From positions 62,001 to 126,000 of the forward strand of contig RWJK01001074.1 of NCBI GenBank assembly GCA_004335835.1: a stretch of DNA of 64,000 nt, read 5' to 3'. This document shows positions 1 to 12,200 of the stretch, one piece after another. The notes under the pieces are model-generated. The model was not told the origin of the DNA and searched no databases. It was given only the letters and a program-made list of their open reading frames with translations. Each line of letters begins with the position of its first letter. The first letter of the stretch is position 1. The stretch is from Scenedesmus sp. ARA3. Its lineage: Eukaryota; Chlorophyta; Chlorophyceae; Sphaeropleales; Scenedesmaceae. Both the position numbers and the translations under genes were made by a program.

Positions 1-1483
1 ATGTCCTGCTGCAGCAGACGACAGCAGCACATCAGAAGGGCCAGCTGCGAAGTCCCTGTGGCACCTTAACCTCTCTCGATACAAACACGATATTATAAAG
101 AATATGTTCATCATGCAGGCACCTGTTCATCGCGCTTTCTTCGCCTTTGTGGCTTGCTTCCGAGTTGCCCTGAAGCCCTCAGCAGCTGGAAGCCCTTCCG
201 AGCCTGTTAAACGTGCTCATACTAGCCTTCTGCAATCACGACCATAGTGAACCAGGCCCAAAGGCAGATGCTTTCAACTTTTCGTGAGTGAAGCTTCAGC
301 AGCGTGCTCGCAAATGCCTGTTTGCAGTAACACAAGACTCGTAGGAGCTTTTGTCAGGTGTGATCGACTGAAGATGCGTCAAACGCCCTCTCATCCTCTA
401 GCTGGTGTTGTGTCAGCAGCGCGCTCAAGCGGGTTCAAGCTCTGCGATCTTCCAACAGTCCAGTGTGTCTGCTGCTGCAACTAGCTTGTTTTGAGACGCT
501 GTGACGGGCCTGGCAGCCTGGCTGCACTCTGTCACGGCAGCCTGCGCGACCAATGTTTCCACTTGTCATGAACAGCATCAAACACTCTCCCGCTGCCCTG
601 AAGCCACCGACAGGCGTGTACAGCTACCTTGACACTACTTTCAGCAACCACACAGTCATTATAACAGCTGTGTACTGCCATGCCTTCCAAAGGCACCAAG
701 TAATCGCGTCTTGACAGTGCCTTGCAGTGCTACTGTAGTGTGTGACACACTGTGCGGGCCATGCCAGCATCAGCTAATGCAATGGCAGCATTCCATGTGC
801 AGCTGGATTCAACCAAAACAAAACAAAACAGAACAGATCACGTTTGATGAGGCATTGTGTGAAAGCTGTGGTTCATGCCTTCAGGTGACCTGCACTTGCT
901 AGCGTTCTGTACAAACTGGCAGCAGCACTGGTGAAGCTAAAGTGGCTACTGGTGCATCCAAAAGCATACCAGGAGTGCAGTAGTGATTCCTGATGGTAAC
1001 TCAGCACCCAGGGACTGCTCTGAACAGCACACCAAAGTTTCTGAATGCAGCACTGCAAAGTTGCAGACTGCTGTCAGGCTCCTCAGCCGAAGCCGCTGCT
1101 GCATAAATTAACAGCCTATAATTACCACAGCCATTGTCATTAACGCTCGTTCGTGGCGTCTGTGTCTCCAGCAAGGGCAGGCTACAGCAGCAGCTCTGCT
1201 CAGCAGCAAGCATGCAACCACCGCATCAAGGCAGAAAACAGCGTTCACGCAGCTAAGTAAGACACGTTTGTAGTGTTGCTTGCAGGGAAGGTGTCGAGGG
1301 CCGACACACACGGAGAAGAACTTGAAGCAAAACCAGCGCCCTCAAAACCGCGTGCTGCTGGTGGGCCTTTAGGATCGAGCAGGTGACTTGAGCTTTCTCT
1401 TTTGCAGGTTGTTTTAGGCCTGTGTTCAAGCCGCAGCCTCCTGCTCGGCCGCTTTCGTTTGAGAGGAGGAGCACATAGAAGCC
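1..1483. other. Left-edge region upstream of RPL34, no gene seen
   Basis: No open frame here resembles a known family or splices convincingly. The short open frames are Cys/Ala/Gln-rich products of CAG/CTG-rich sequence. The last few hundred bases should hold the promoter and 5' UTR of the ribosomal protein gene that starts at 1484. An in-frame unannotated exon from a gene left of the window cannot be excluded. Confidence 0.5.
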
Positions 1484-3760
1484 ATGGTGCAGCGTCTGAC
1501 CTACCGCAGGCGCCATGCCTATGCCACAAAGAGCAACAGGATTCGCGTGCTGAGGACCCCTGGTGCGCGCCACTGACTGCACTTGTCTGTCGCACTCATG
1601 GTGGCTGCTGGGTGTGCTCAGCCCTGTTCTGCGCAGCACAAATGGTTTGCATGCTGTTTGAGGATGCTTCGAGCTTTTTGTTCAAGTTGCTGTGCCGCAG
1701 TGCGCTGCAACACGAGACATCCAGCACAGCAGCAGCACCTCCCTGACTGCTGCAGCTTGGTGTGCTGCTTCTTTGCTGCCTGTCCCCTCCTGCTTTGATC
1801 TGCTGCAGGCGGCAAGCTGGTGGTGCAGACGCAGAAGAAGCCCACAAAGGCACCCCGCTGCGGAGCCACTGGCGTGACTCTGCAGGGCGTGAGTAGCATT
1901 GCTTGCAGGCAGGGCAAAGCAGAGCAGCAGCTGCGGCAGTGCTGGGCTCAGCAGACGTCGGGGCATCATCAGCAGTGACAGTGCAACTCAGTATTGGGCA
2001 GGATATGGTGCTGCTTTGTGCTGTCGGCAACACAGCAGCGCAGTTGGTTCAGCCTGGAGCATGTTGGCGGCGGTTCCAACTGCTTCAGCTGGAAGCTGCG
2101 GCGTGCAGGAGCAGCAACTGCCTTCAAATACACTACCAGCAGCAGCGATTGCGGCAGCACTTGCAGCTGGGGGAGCAGCAGCAGCAGCAGCAGCACACTG
2201 ATGGAGTGCAGCAGCAGGGGACTGCTCGGGTGCAATGTATAGATGTGCGGGTTCTGGCAGCGACTGGGGCAGCAGCTGTGGTGTACTTGACACATCTCCT
2301 CCAGACTGCTTGTCGCGCAGAACGTTACAGCTGTTGGGTCAGCGACAGCGCTAGTAACCTGTCATGTTGTTACAGCCTGCAGGTGGTGTAGCCTGCAGCG
2401 CACTGGTCAGCCGCGTCGGCATGTTTTCGCTCTGGAGCTGCAAAACCCATCAGAAGACAAGCAGCTGCAGCAGTGGCAGCAGCTGCAGTAACCGCAGCAC
2501 ACTGTGGCTTCCTGCTCTGGCAGCGCCAGCAGCAACAGCAATGGAAGCGATGCTAGCAACATGGTTCGGCAGGTTGCGGCAACAACCGCCACCAGCAGGC
2601 ACCCAGCGTCAATGCTCAGTCGCTCACGGCACACTGTCGTTCTTGTCCTGCCGCACCTGCCGCACCTGCCACACCTGCCTGCCTCCCTCCTGCCTCCCCG
2701 CAGCTGCCTGCGCGCCGCCCCGCGGACTGCAGCGCCAAGCGCCTGGCCAAGCGCCACAAGAGCGTGAACCGCGCCTATGGCGGCCACCTGGCGCACGGCG
2801 TGGTGCGTGAGCGCATCATCAGGGCCTTCCTGATCGAGGAGCAGAAGATCGTGAAGAAGGTGCGGCTGGGGACAGCCTGCGCAGCATGCAGAGCATTAGT
2901 GGTGCCGTTGCAGCAGCAGTGTGAGGTTGCAGCAGACGGTCGCAGCACAGTTGGCGCATGTGTGGCCCGCTGTGTTGGGCAACGGCAGTAGTCAACGTGT
3001 TGTGCAGAAGACCGTGAAGAAGGTGCAGCCCGCCCAGCTGCAGGACGGCAACCAATCACTAGTATGGCAGCTGTGACTGCAGCTGTGCATATGGTGTAGC
3101 GGCTGTGCGATGCGTCACAGTGCTTGCTTGTGCGCCATGGCAGGCCCACAGCACAGTGCATGTGGTAGCAGCGCAGTTGGGCGCACGCAGCACGCTGTGC
3201 TGGGCAGTTGCAGCGATGATGCTTGGTGCAGTTGTGTCGTCAGGCCTCCTGGTCGCCAGCAGATCACAGGCAAAGGTTGTTGTGTGCTATGCTGCATCAG
3301 TTGTGATTGAGGTGGCTCTGCTGTGCTTTTAGGCCATGTATACTCCAGGTTCCCTGCGCGAGCAGCAGCAGCAGCAGCAGCAGCCTGTATGTTGTGGTCA
3401 GGTTTGCTGCACTGCACGCCCAGCCCTGCACCGATAAAAGCAGTGCCGGCCTTCGCCACTGGCTGTTTGCTGAAGAGACGGTGCTAGAGCAGCTGCTGGC
3501 CTGCCCTCCTTTTGTGCTGCACGCGTGTTGTGTGGTGCGCACGGGCATAGCTTGCGCACATGCTTTGCTGCAATTGAGTCGCAGGTGTTGAGACCCGTGG
3601 TGTGCAGGGTTCATGTGGAACAGCTGCGGCTGTGTGTTGTCTTCTGGTTGCTTTCATTTCGCATCCTGCTTGCTCACACGAGTATGTTTGCTCTTTCCGT
3701 TGCCGCTGCTGCCACCAGGTGCTGAAGCTGCAGAAGGCCAAGGAGAGGAGCAGCAAGTAA
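1484..3760 (+). CDS. RPL34: 60S ribosomal protein L34 (eL34)
   Basis: Structural protein of the cytosolic large ribosomal subunit. Four exons join in phase: 1484-1562, 1809-1888, 2704-2859 and 3719-3760, giving 118 residues, the normal eL34 length. The N-terminus [19 protein letters not shown] is diagnostic. It is followed by RVLRTPGGKLV, the plant-like [10 protein letters not shown] segment, the basic block ending [10 protein letters not shown], and [18 protein letters not shown] with the short tail [13 protein letters not shown]. All introns are GT-AG. The 859-nt last intron contains a stray copy of the end of exon 3 (about 3003-3030). A TGTAA poly(A) signal lies about 260 nt past the stop. 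Recognition is by direct similarity to the family and is essentially certain; exon borders are hand-inferred. Confidence 0.97.
3003..3030 (+). repeat. Copy of RPL34 exon 3 end in intron 3
   Basis: A stretch including GCAGAAGACCGTGAAGAAGG repeats the last bases of exon 3 and its donor (2840-2865), with one substitution over the best-matching 20 bases. It lies downstream of the true donor and carries a second candidate GT donor. Confidence 0.7.
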
Positions 3761-5194
3761 ATCAGCTGCAGCTGCGTAGCCGGTTTGTGCTGCAGCTACC
3801 CACACATCAGCAGCAGCAACAGCGCCACGGCCAGCAGCAGGCAAGCAGCCACAACACGGGCATTGATGCAGCAGCTGCGGCATCTCCGCTGTTGAGTGCA
3901 GGCTGGTGTTTTGCATGTTGACTGTGCTGGGCTGTTTGCTGAGCAGCAGCAGCAGCAGCAGCAGCTGCTGCTAAGGGCCTGGTAGCAGCGGGCAGTGCTC
4001 TGCGTACCAGCCTTGTGTGGTGTAACTCGACTTACAGATTCCCTGTTGACTTACATGTCGGCAAGCCTAGGTCAGCTGTTGAAGCTTTGTAATCAATAGG
4101 TTTGCAATCTGCGACGGCTGCTATGTGTGGCACATTGCACGGCTGATACAATCAATGCGTAAAGAGTTGTCAAGCAGGCAGTACGCAACCGTGGCATGCA
4201 GTGCATAAGACCTGGCAGGCAGCACAGCCATCGAGGCCCTTCAACAAAAGGGTACAGGCACATGTGGACTGAACTCGAGAATAACGGTGAAAGGCGTTAC
4301 AACTGCTGAACAACAATGGTACCTCAGCCAACATTCTTCCAATGATGCAGAACACACTGCGCACAACTTGTGCGTTGGCAATGTATCAAAACAGTGTTCT
4401 TCAGATATCACACGATGCAATGCGGCATGCAGGGATGCCGACTCAAAATCACCCACTGCGCCTGCATGCACTTTGAAATTGACTGGCAAAGACTGTGTCC
4501 AGATGAACGATGACCTCCCAGCGATGTACTGCTGATGCTGGAGTCACTGCTGCGCTGGGGACAAGCTTTGGAACTCCCCCTGGCACACCAGCTGTTCAGC
4601 TGCATGCGTGTCTGCGGACCACCCGCCAGTCACAACTGGCGTCATAACTTATGCAGGCTGCAGAAAATGCTCTGCATGCCAAGCCGCCGCTCCACACTAT
4701 GTATGGCAAACGGAGTTCAAACGTACTGCGGCCGCCGCTAACTTGAAGCACCTGGATGAAGTCACATGCAAAATGCAGAAAAGCGAGTGCTTTCTTCCGC
4801 AGAAACCTCATGACAAACTAGCACACAGAAGCCCGCCGTGAGGGCCGCAAATTGGAGCCCCTTGATAGGCTGCAGCATCCTGTAGCCATCTAATGTGCAA
4901 CAGCATGCTGTAGCCATCCAATGTGCAACAGCATGCGCATGCAAACATGCAACTGACAGCAGCCATGACTGCCAGTATGCACGTAGAAAACCCATAACTG
5001 CAGTCGCAGCCGCCGCATGTCCGGTGCTTGCTTTTGGCAAGGCTGCAATGCCTCGTGGCCGCCTCGCATCATCATCACACTTGAATGCATTCTGCTGGAA
5101 AGCCGATATTGCTGATGCACTGGTGAAGCTGCAGCCTTGCTTGTGCGTGCACAAGCTGCTGATGCATGCTCAGCTCGGTGTCTGCCGAAATATA
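3761..5194. other. Convergent intergenic region, no gene seen
   Basis: This is the space between the RPL34 stop (plus) and the GDT1-like stop (minus). It holds the RPL34 3' UTR and a short direct repeat around 4875-4935, where the phrase GTAGCCATCNAATGTGCAACAGCATGC-like text occurs twice. I find no convincing coding segment on either strand. Confidence 0.45.
4021..4025 (+). promoter_or_regulatory. TGTAA poly(A) signal of RPL34
   Basis: TGTAA is the usual chlorophyte polyadenylation signal. This one lies 261 nt after the RPL34 stop codon. Confidence 0.5.
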
Positions 5195-5597
5195 GCCTAC
5201 ATTGCCTGCTTGGCTTCAGACGCACCAGCGACTAGCATTCCATACCCAGCAGCTGCACCCTAACTCACAGCTGCCAGGCATGCACTTCCAAGGCCACCAC
5301 GCGCGACACACTGCTGACACGCAAGGATGCAGCCTCTCTATCAACATCACAGCATGGTGTAGACTGTGGCAGCCGCAAACAGCAGGAACATGATGCCAGT
5401 GACCAGGTTGACCGCCTTCTCACTGATGTACTTGCCAGCCATGTTCATCTCAGTGTCAGTCAAACCATAGCCTACATTGCCTGCTCGACCCAGCCACACA
5501 CGCAAATGGCGCTCCTTTCAATTACAGCTGCACCCTACAAAACTCGCGCCACGCCCCTGCACAGCCAAACCAGCATTCAAGCCCACCACGCAAGGCA
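5195..5597 (-). repeat. Decayed downstream copy of the GDT1-like terminal exon and 3' UTR
   Basis: Bases 5347-5444 repeat 5598-5694, the last exon of the transporter read on the minus strand, including its stop codon, with scattered substitutions. Similarity continues into the flanks: AGCCTACATTGCCTGCT occurs near 5199 and 5470, and a CAGCTGCACCCTA phrase occurs near 5250 and 5527. The tandem unit is about 270 bp. The intact exon is the upstream one in gene orientation, and this copy lies past the stop. Confidence 0.8.
5522..5526 (-). promoter_or_regulatory. TGTAA poly(A) signal of the GDT1-like gene
   Basis: TTACA on the plus strand reads TGTAA on the minus strand, 72 nt beyond the stop codon of the transporter gene. 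Confidence 0.5.
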
Positions 5598-7884
5598 TCA
5601 CAGCATGGTGTAGACTGTGGCGGCCGCAAACAGCAGGAACAGGATGCCGCTGACCAGGTTGACCGTCTTCTCACTGATGTACTTGCCAGCCAGCGCCCCG
5701 CCTGCAACAGCCAGCGCCGTGGCCAGCGCGTGCCCCGCAGTGGCACCCACTGCGACGCCCACAGGGTTCTGCGAGCAGCAGCAACAGTAGCAGCAACACG
5801 ATGTCAGCATATGTTCAAGGCTAGGCTGCTGCTGGTGTTGCAGCACGACCGTCAAGCCTATAACACCAGGCTTGGTTCCTTTTCTTTGCGTTGGACATGG
5901 TGTACAACAACATTGACTGCCAGAAGCGCAGCCGGGCAGCTGACAGACTCAACCCGATCTGCACCTGCGACAAAGCAGCGTCCAGCACACCAAAGTCAGA
6001 TAAACCACGCCGCGTCCAGCTTGGTGTAAAGCAAAGACACTGCACACACAGCATGCCACAGATATGGCATCAGCAGCGCGCACTCGCATAACAAGTCCAG
6101 CTCTACACCCAAAGCAACAACAGACGCTGCGCTGCACCCACCTGCGCCGCGCCCAGCGCGATGGTGGCCAGCATGCTCCTGTCGCTCCACGCGTCCCCAC
6201 ACGCTTCACAGTTTCCGCCACGCCCTGGGTGGACCTCGAAACTTGAAGTATAGCACAACACTGCGCACACAGCAGCTGGCATGCACCCGCCCAACAGTCG
6301 AATTGCAAATCACAAGATCAAAGACCCAAGCAAGACGCCGCGCTGCACCCACCTGTGCCGCGCCGAGCGCGATGGTTGCCAGCATGCTCCTGTCGCCCCA
6401 CTCTGCCAGGAAGATGAGCCCAGCCACCTCCAGCAGGCTGGCAAAGGGCTTCTTCTTGCCGCTGCTGCTGCTCTCAAACTCCGCCACAGCCTCCTCAGCG
6501 TCAGCCAGCTCCTCCTCACTGGTGGAGGCACCAGTTGCTTCGGCGTCACGCGCAGCCTGTTCAACATGGCAGGAAAACACACACGTGACAAGAAAGTCAG
6601 GAGTGGGCCAGAAACTGGCAAGCGAAGAAGGCAGGCCTAAGACGCCACACACAGGCAGGCAGCCAGGCAGCCAGGCAGCCAGGCAGGCAGCCAGGCAGGC
6701 AGGCAGGCAAGCACGGCAAAATGAGTGCTCCTTGAGTTGCAGTCAGCGTCAGCCAGCTCCTCCGCGCTGGTGCAGGCGCGCGTAGCCGCGGCGTTGTGCA
6801 CAGCCTGTGTACAATGCACACAACAGGGGTGAAGATCAGCCAGAAGCAGGCGGGCAGGCATGCAGTGGGCTGTTGCCCGTCCAGTGCGATGAGCGGCTGC
6901 CAGCTCCTGTTTGCTGGTGGAGGCGCCCGGGCCGCCGCCGGCGTTGTGTGCGCAGCGTGCACGACAATGCCACACACGGGGTAGGCAACATGAAACTCCA
7001 GCAGCTGCATGCTGCGTCGTTTCTTATCAACCAGTCAAAACCCCACCCACCTTCAACGCATTGATGCTAAAGAACACCAGCATCCACACTGCCACCTCAG
7101 CTGTGTAACACCACCGCCACCTCCGTTGCCATCTCATTTACATACCACATGCAACACCAACAAACATACCACCACCCACCTTGATGCCAAAGGACACCAG
7201 CAGCGCACCAGCCACCCCAACTGCCCTACACAGCGTTACCTTCCAGCGCTGCACAGCAAAGGCAACACAAAGCCCACCCTCTGCTCCCCACCTTGAGCGC
7301 CTTGATGCCGATGAACACCAGCAGCCACGCTGCAACCTCAAATGTGTTACACAGCGTCACCTTCCGCTGCTACATCACAAGCGTGTTACGCTGCTACATC
7401 ACAAGCGTGTTACATCACACAAGAAACACACCAAAAGTAACACACATAAACCACTTGCTCCCCACCTTCAGCGCTTTGATGCCGAAGAACACCAGCAGCG
7501 CCACGCCCGCAATCTCGCCCACAGGCAGGCTGCTCTTCAACGCATCCGGCACCCTGCTGAACGCAGCACCAATCCCCACACTGATCAGCGTCATCACAGC
7601 CAGGGCAGCCACACTGCCCACAAAGCTGATCCAGCGGCCCAGCTTCATCGCAAGCAATGCGGCAATGAAGAAGGTCTTGTCGCCGAGCTCAGAGAGGAAG
7701 ATGAGGCAGAAGGCCGCAAGTAAGCCGCTGCGCCCTGCAGGGCCGTTGACCAGGTAGGCCTGCAGGCTGCTGGCGTGGCCGGAGACGTATAGGGCGATGC
7801 AGGCGGCGATGGCGGCTGCGGCTGCGAGCAGGCCTAGGATGAGAGTACGGCCGGGCTTTTGGGACCTGCACGCAGGCAGGCAAG

Positions 7885-7932
<48 letters not shown>

Positions 7933-8861
7933 CGGGCAGGCAGGAGCAGGGTTTGGGGTTGGATCAGGGTTCGAGGTTATCATGGCGAGCAGGCCTGTAT
8001 GAGGGTGCGCGTAGAACTGGCCCGTTGCAAATGCTGGGCTGCGCATTGCAAATGCGTAGTGGTGCTGTGTTGTGCTGTGGTGTGCTGCGCTGTGCTGTGC
8101 TGTGCACACCGTCCGGCCTGTGCAAGCTGCTGCAGGGCTGCTAATGGTGTGGCTGAGTTGGCGCTGCAGCTGCCGTGTTGCACTGGCGCTTGAAGGCAGC
8201 AGCTGCTGTTGATGGCCAATGGTGCAGCTGCAGCAGCATGCATATGCACTCCCTTCACAACACACAGCTACAAGGCAGAACTGCGACGGCAGCGGTGATG
8301 GGAGGCGCTGTTGCAGCTGGTGGCATGCTCACTTCTTGATGCGGTGTGGCTCCTCTGGTAGTGGCCCGGCACCTGCTGCTCCTGCTGACGCTTGCACCCG
8401 CAGGGGCACCCGCGCTCTGCTGCTGCCCCTGCTGCTGTTGCTGCTGCTGCCGCTGCTGCTGCTGCTGAAGGCTGGCTGGCAAGGCTGCAACTGCACAGGC
8501 CCTGCAGTACAGCAGCAGTTGGTGGCCAAGGGTGCATGCACCCAGCAGTCACAGGTTATGCCGTGCATGCATGCAACTGCAACAGCAGTAGCAGTGCAGG
8601 TTAGCCACTAGCAGCTGCAGTGGTGCTGCACAATGGCTCACTGCTAGCGCACATAGGTGCACCTAATCCATCGGTAAGCAGCAGGGAGAGTTTCTGGTAG
8701 CGGGCCCAGAGATATGCTGGCTGTTCAGGCCCACCTGTCCTGCTTATGCTCCGTGTGCATATATGCCGCGGCAGCTGCAGTCTGCTGAATGCGCATTTGG
8801 GCTGGCTTTGTAGTTGATCTCTGCTGATGCCGAGAGGCAGCTGCCTTGCTGCGAGCGCCAT
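5598..8861 (-). CDS. GDT1/UPF0016 (TMEM165-like) transporter, plastid-targeted
   Basis: Family members move Mn2+ and/or Ca2+; plant plastid members (PAM71 and its envelope paralogue) supply Mn2+ to photosystem II. Exons on the minus strand: 8861-8735, 8501-8333, 7865-7466, 6556-6353 and 5768-5598, all in phase, 356 residues. Residues 1 to about 80 are Ser/Arg/Gln-rich without acidic residues (MALAARQLPLGISRDQLQ...), with RVPLRVQASAG resembling a stromal cleavage site. Two family signatures, E-x-G-D-[KR]-[ST], are present: SELGDKT at about 157-163 and AEWGDRS at about 283-289. Hydrophobic helices surround both, and an acidic linker (STSEEELADAEEAVAEFES) separates them. Introns are crowded with copies of the exon 3 and exon 4 edges. 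Family assignment is firm; the thylakoid or envelope subtype and ion are inferred. Confidence 0.93.
6130..6200 (-). repeat. Copy of GDT1 exon 4 3' end in intron 4
   Basis: Bases 6139-6190 repeat 6353-6403 and again encode GDRSMLATIALGAAQ followed by a GT donor. The rest of exon 4 is missing. The copy lies downstream of the true donor in gene orientation. Confidence 0.8.
6720..6970 (-). repeat. Two copies of GDT1 exon 4 5' end in intron 3
   Basis: Segments near 6725-6800 and 6895-6970 repeat the acceptor and first codons of exon 4 (6522-6570); they still read like A-C-T-S-A-E-E-L-A-D and A-S-T-S-K-Q-E-L-A. Both lie upstream of the true acceptor in gene orientation. A GGCAGCCA/GGCAGG short tandem repeat occupies 6652-6712 between the exon and the copies. 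Confidence 0.75.
7049..7345 (-). repeat. Three copies of GDT1 exon 3 3' end in intron 3
   Basis: Segments near 7049-7095, 7168-7215 and 7288-7340 repeat 7460-7515, the exon end encoding LLVFFGIKALK plus the GTGGG donor. The copies recur about every 120-170 bp. All lie downstream of the real donor at 7465/7466 in gene orientation. Confidence 0.8.
7869..7945. repeat. (CAGG)n microsatellite next to GDT1 exon 3 acceptor
   Basis: About 17 CAGG units. On the minus strand this is (CCTG)n ending directly at the exon 3 acceptor (CCTGCGTGCAG), so the microsatellite takes the place of the pyrimidine tract. Confidence 0.85.
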
Positions 8862-9291
8862 CCTGCAATGCTAGCAGGCTGAGCCAGACGTCTACGGCAG
8901 ATCAGCGGGGTAAACAGATTCAAGCGGCAACGTACACAGCGACGGAATGTGCGGCATCACCTTTGGACAATCTTCAGATGCCCTGCACAGTTCGTGCTGG
9001 TGCATGTGAACAACATGACACCTGCTGACTGTTCCAGGCTCACGTCAGGTGGTCTGTTGCGCATTCGCTGAATACTGTAAGGAATGGGAGGTTAGATGCA
9101 GGCTGTGTTTCGCATCACGATCTGCGGGATCCTTTGTTTGAACTTACGTCTCACGTCACCAGCGTTTGCACAGTTTCAGCGCAGTTTGCTGCCCAATCCT
9201 TATTGAAACAGCCTTGAACTCTTCTTCAAGCATCTTTCGGCAACAATTTATCTTATTGCTGAGCGATTGAAAGCTGAGGGGGCTGAGCCTG
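8862..9291. promoter_or_regulatory. Divergent promoter region between the GDT1-like and carrier genes
   Basis: These 430 bp separate two divergently transcribed start codons and must contain both promoters and 5' UTRs. I recognise no specific factor site or TATA box with confidence. The sequence is less CAG-rich than the surrounding genes. Confidence 0.55.
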
Positions 9292-12200
9292 GTGATGGTC
9301 AGCCAGACAGCAGCTGCTGTTGGAGGCGACGTCATCACAGCTATGCATAGTCAGCAACACCCCACCAGCAGCTCTAGAAGCACCAGAAGCACAAATTTAT
9401 GGGGATCTAGCATCCTGCAAGCACTTGTCCCACATGCTGGCACAATGTCAGCAGCAGGGGCAGTGCCAGCTTCAGCAACAGCAGCAGTAGTCCCTTGGTC
9501 GGCAGGCAGCCAAGTGCTGCAGCTGCCTGCATACACATCCTACGGCAGCACTCCTTTCTTCCCAGTGATCTACTCCGTCCGGGAGCCAGCAGCAGCACAG
9601 TCAGCAGCAGGGCCTAGCCAGCATGCTACAACTACCAGCACAGTCAGCCCACAGCCTGCAGCCAGCACTAGTAACAGCAGCAGCAGCAGCAGTAGCAGTG
9701 AAAATGAGCATGGGCAGCATATCAGCAGTAGCAGCAGCAGCAGCGGCAGCAAGCAGCGCCCCTGGTCGGAGATGTGGCGCAGTGCTGGGGCGCATGCCCT
9801 GGGGGGAGGCATCCCTGGCAGTGCAGCAATGGTGGTGCAGGTGAGGCCTGCAGGCTGCACTTGTCTCATTTAATCTTGAACCTGTCATACGGCATTGACT
9901 GCCAGCTGCACGCATTTACCGGCACGCATGGTGAAGCCAGCAGCGGCGGCATGATGCAGTAGCATGCAATGCAGCTGGCACCCTTTTCGGTGTGCGAATA
10001 GCAGCTGCCCACCACTGCAGTGCTTTGCTGGTGACCTAGCAGCTTGGCGTGCTGCACGTCTGCCCTGCAAGAGAGGGCAGCGCTGGCTTTGCGGCTGTAT
10101 GTTTCAAGAGCACCAGCTCATGTCAGACAGCGCAGTTGCCATGACTGCTCTATGTATGTGTGGCAGTTCATCCTGGCTCACTGCTTCTGCCCTGCTGCTG
10201 TTGCTGCTGCTGCTGTAGGTGCTGTCGCTCATGTGGCTGCGCACCACGGTCAACTACCAGTACCGCTTCGGCACTAGCACCAGCGTGGCACTGCGCACAC
10301 TGTACAGGTGAGCGCCTGAGCGCCTGACAGGTGACGCGCGCTGCATTGCCTGCAGCAGCATGCAACCTCCACACTATCAGCAGCAGCAGCAGCAGCACAT
10401 TGACACAAATTGGTGTGAGCAGCAAGTCTGGCAGACTGGCAGTGCTGGTATCAGTAGCATGCACACGTGTCGCCTGCAACAAGCCTGGGCGCAGCCCGAC
10501 GCTGCCTGCTACTGTGCTGCGAAGCTCTCTGACAATGCTATAACTGTGTCATCACTATGCCGCAGGGACGGCGGTATTGTGCGCTTCTACCAAGGGGTGG
10601 GGCCAGCGCTGCTGCAGGTGCGTAGCTAGCAGACAGCTGCTGCAGAGAGTGGTGTGGGCCAGCAGCTGTGAACAGCACGAGCGGCTGCCATGCAGGTGGC
10701 TGACACACACAACACACTGGCTACTTACGGCATCCTTGGGCTGGACACATGCTGGTTGCAACGTGCCCCTCGGCAGAGGGCTTCCAGCTGCTTCCCACCG
10801 CTTGCATTGCCATGTTGCTGCTCCGGCTCTGGACTCCTCTACTGCCGCTACTGTTTCCAGTGATACCACTGTCTTCGCTGCTTGCACTGATGCATTCCTG
10901 CTCATACATCCTGCACATGCAGGTCCCGCTGTGCCGTTTCGGCAACACCTCTGCCCACAACTTCATGGATGTCACGGATATGTTGGGTTCGACCACTGCT
11001 CCTGCCTGAATCTGAACCCTCTATTTGCAGGGCCCGCTGTGCCGCTTCGGCGACACTGCTGCTAATGCGGGTGTGCTCAGCCTGCTCAACGAGCTGGACG
11101 CCACGCGCAACCTGCCCGTGGGGCTGAAGACTGCCTGTGCCTCTGCCACAGCCGGCGCGTGGCGCATGCTGCTGCTGCCGCTGGACGCGACCAAGACCAT
11201 GATGCAGGTGCGGTGGCAGCAGCGGCAGCAGCAGCAGCAGCAGCAGCTGGACGTTGGCTTGCTGAGCATATTGCTGTGCCTGCAGCTGTCAGCACCTGAT
11301 GCATTGTATCGATATCAGGTCCAGTGTATATATGCAGGTTTGGTCTGCTGGTTGTCCCCGCTTGCCTTGCAGCAGTAAGATGCAGCGCCGAGCATTTTTT
11401 GGACATGCTCGGCAGTTATTACTGTTCACGCGCAGCAAGCTGGTACTTATTGTGAAGAGCATAAGTATGTCTGTCTCAATCTGCTGTGCAACTGCTGCCG
11501 CTGCAGGTGGAGGGGCGCGCTGGGCTGCGGCACCTGTACAGCAAAGTGCGCCATGACGGGCCTGGCGTGCTGTACCACGGCGCTGCTGCGTCTGTGGCGG
11601 CAACCTTTGTCGGGCACTTCCCCTGGTTCACCACGGTGGGTGGGCGCATGCTGCTAAAAGCCGTCGAATTGCAGAGCGGCAGCAGCAGGAGCAGCAACAG
11701 CAGCAGCAGCAGCAGCAGCACATGTGCTGCCGTTGGTACTGTATGTTGACGCATGTCTGCCTTTACGATGCTGTTCACAGCAACAGATGTGCGCACTGCC
11801 TGTACCCGGCTCTCTTTGCACTGCTGGGCAGCTACCTCTACCGGCTGCTGCCGCACCCCGATGAGCTGAAGCTGTTGACCGCAGCCACACATGTGCTGCT
11901 CTGTAACACATGCGCCTGTGCACTGCTGCTCCCTCCTACCCCCTGCAGTACAACTACCTCAACCAGGTGCTGCTGGACCTTGATGAGCTCAGGCTGCGGC
12001 TGCTGCTGCTCACTCGATCTCCAGGCTGTTCAAACCAACGCATGTACTGTTTGTCAACACATGCACCTGCGCACTGCTGCCCAACCACCCCTTGCAGTAC
12101 AACTACCTCAACCAGGTGCTGCCGCACCCCGATGAGCTCAAGCTGATGCCAGCAACCACATGCACTGCCTTGCAACACATGCACCTGTGCACTGCTTCCT

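Noticed and set aside
10981..11000. tRNA T-loop-like GGGTTCGA
   Set aside because: No cloverleaf can be built around it, and it lies next to a carrier exon-edge copy. No other tRNA candidate was convincing.
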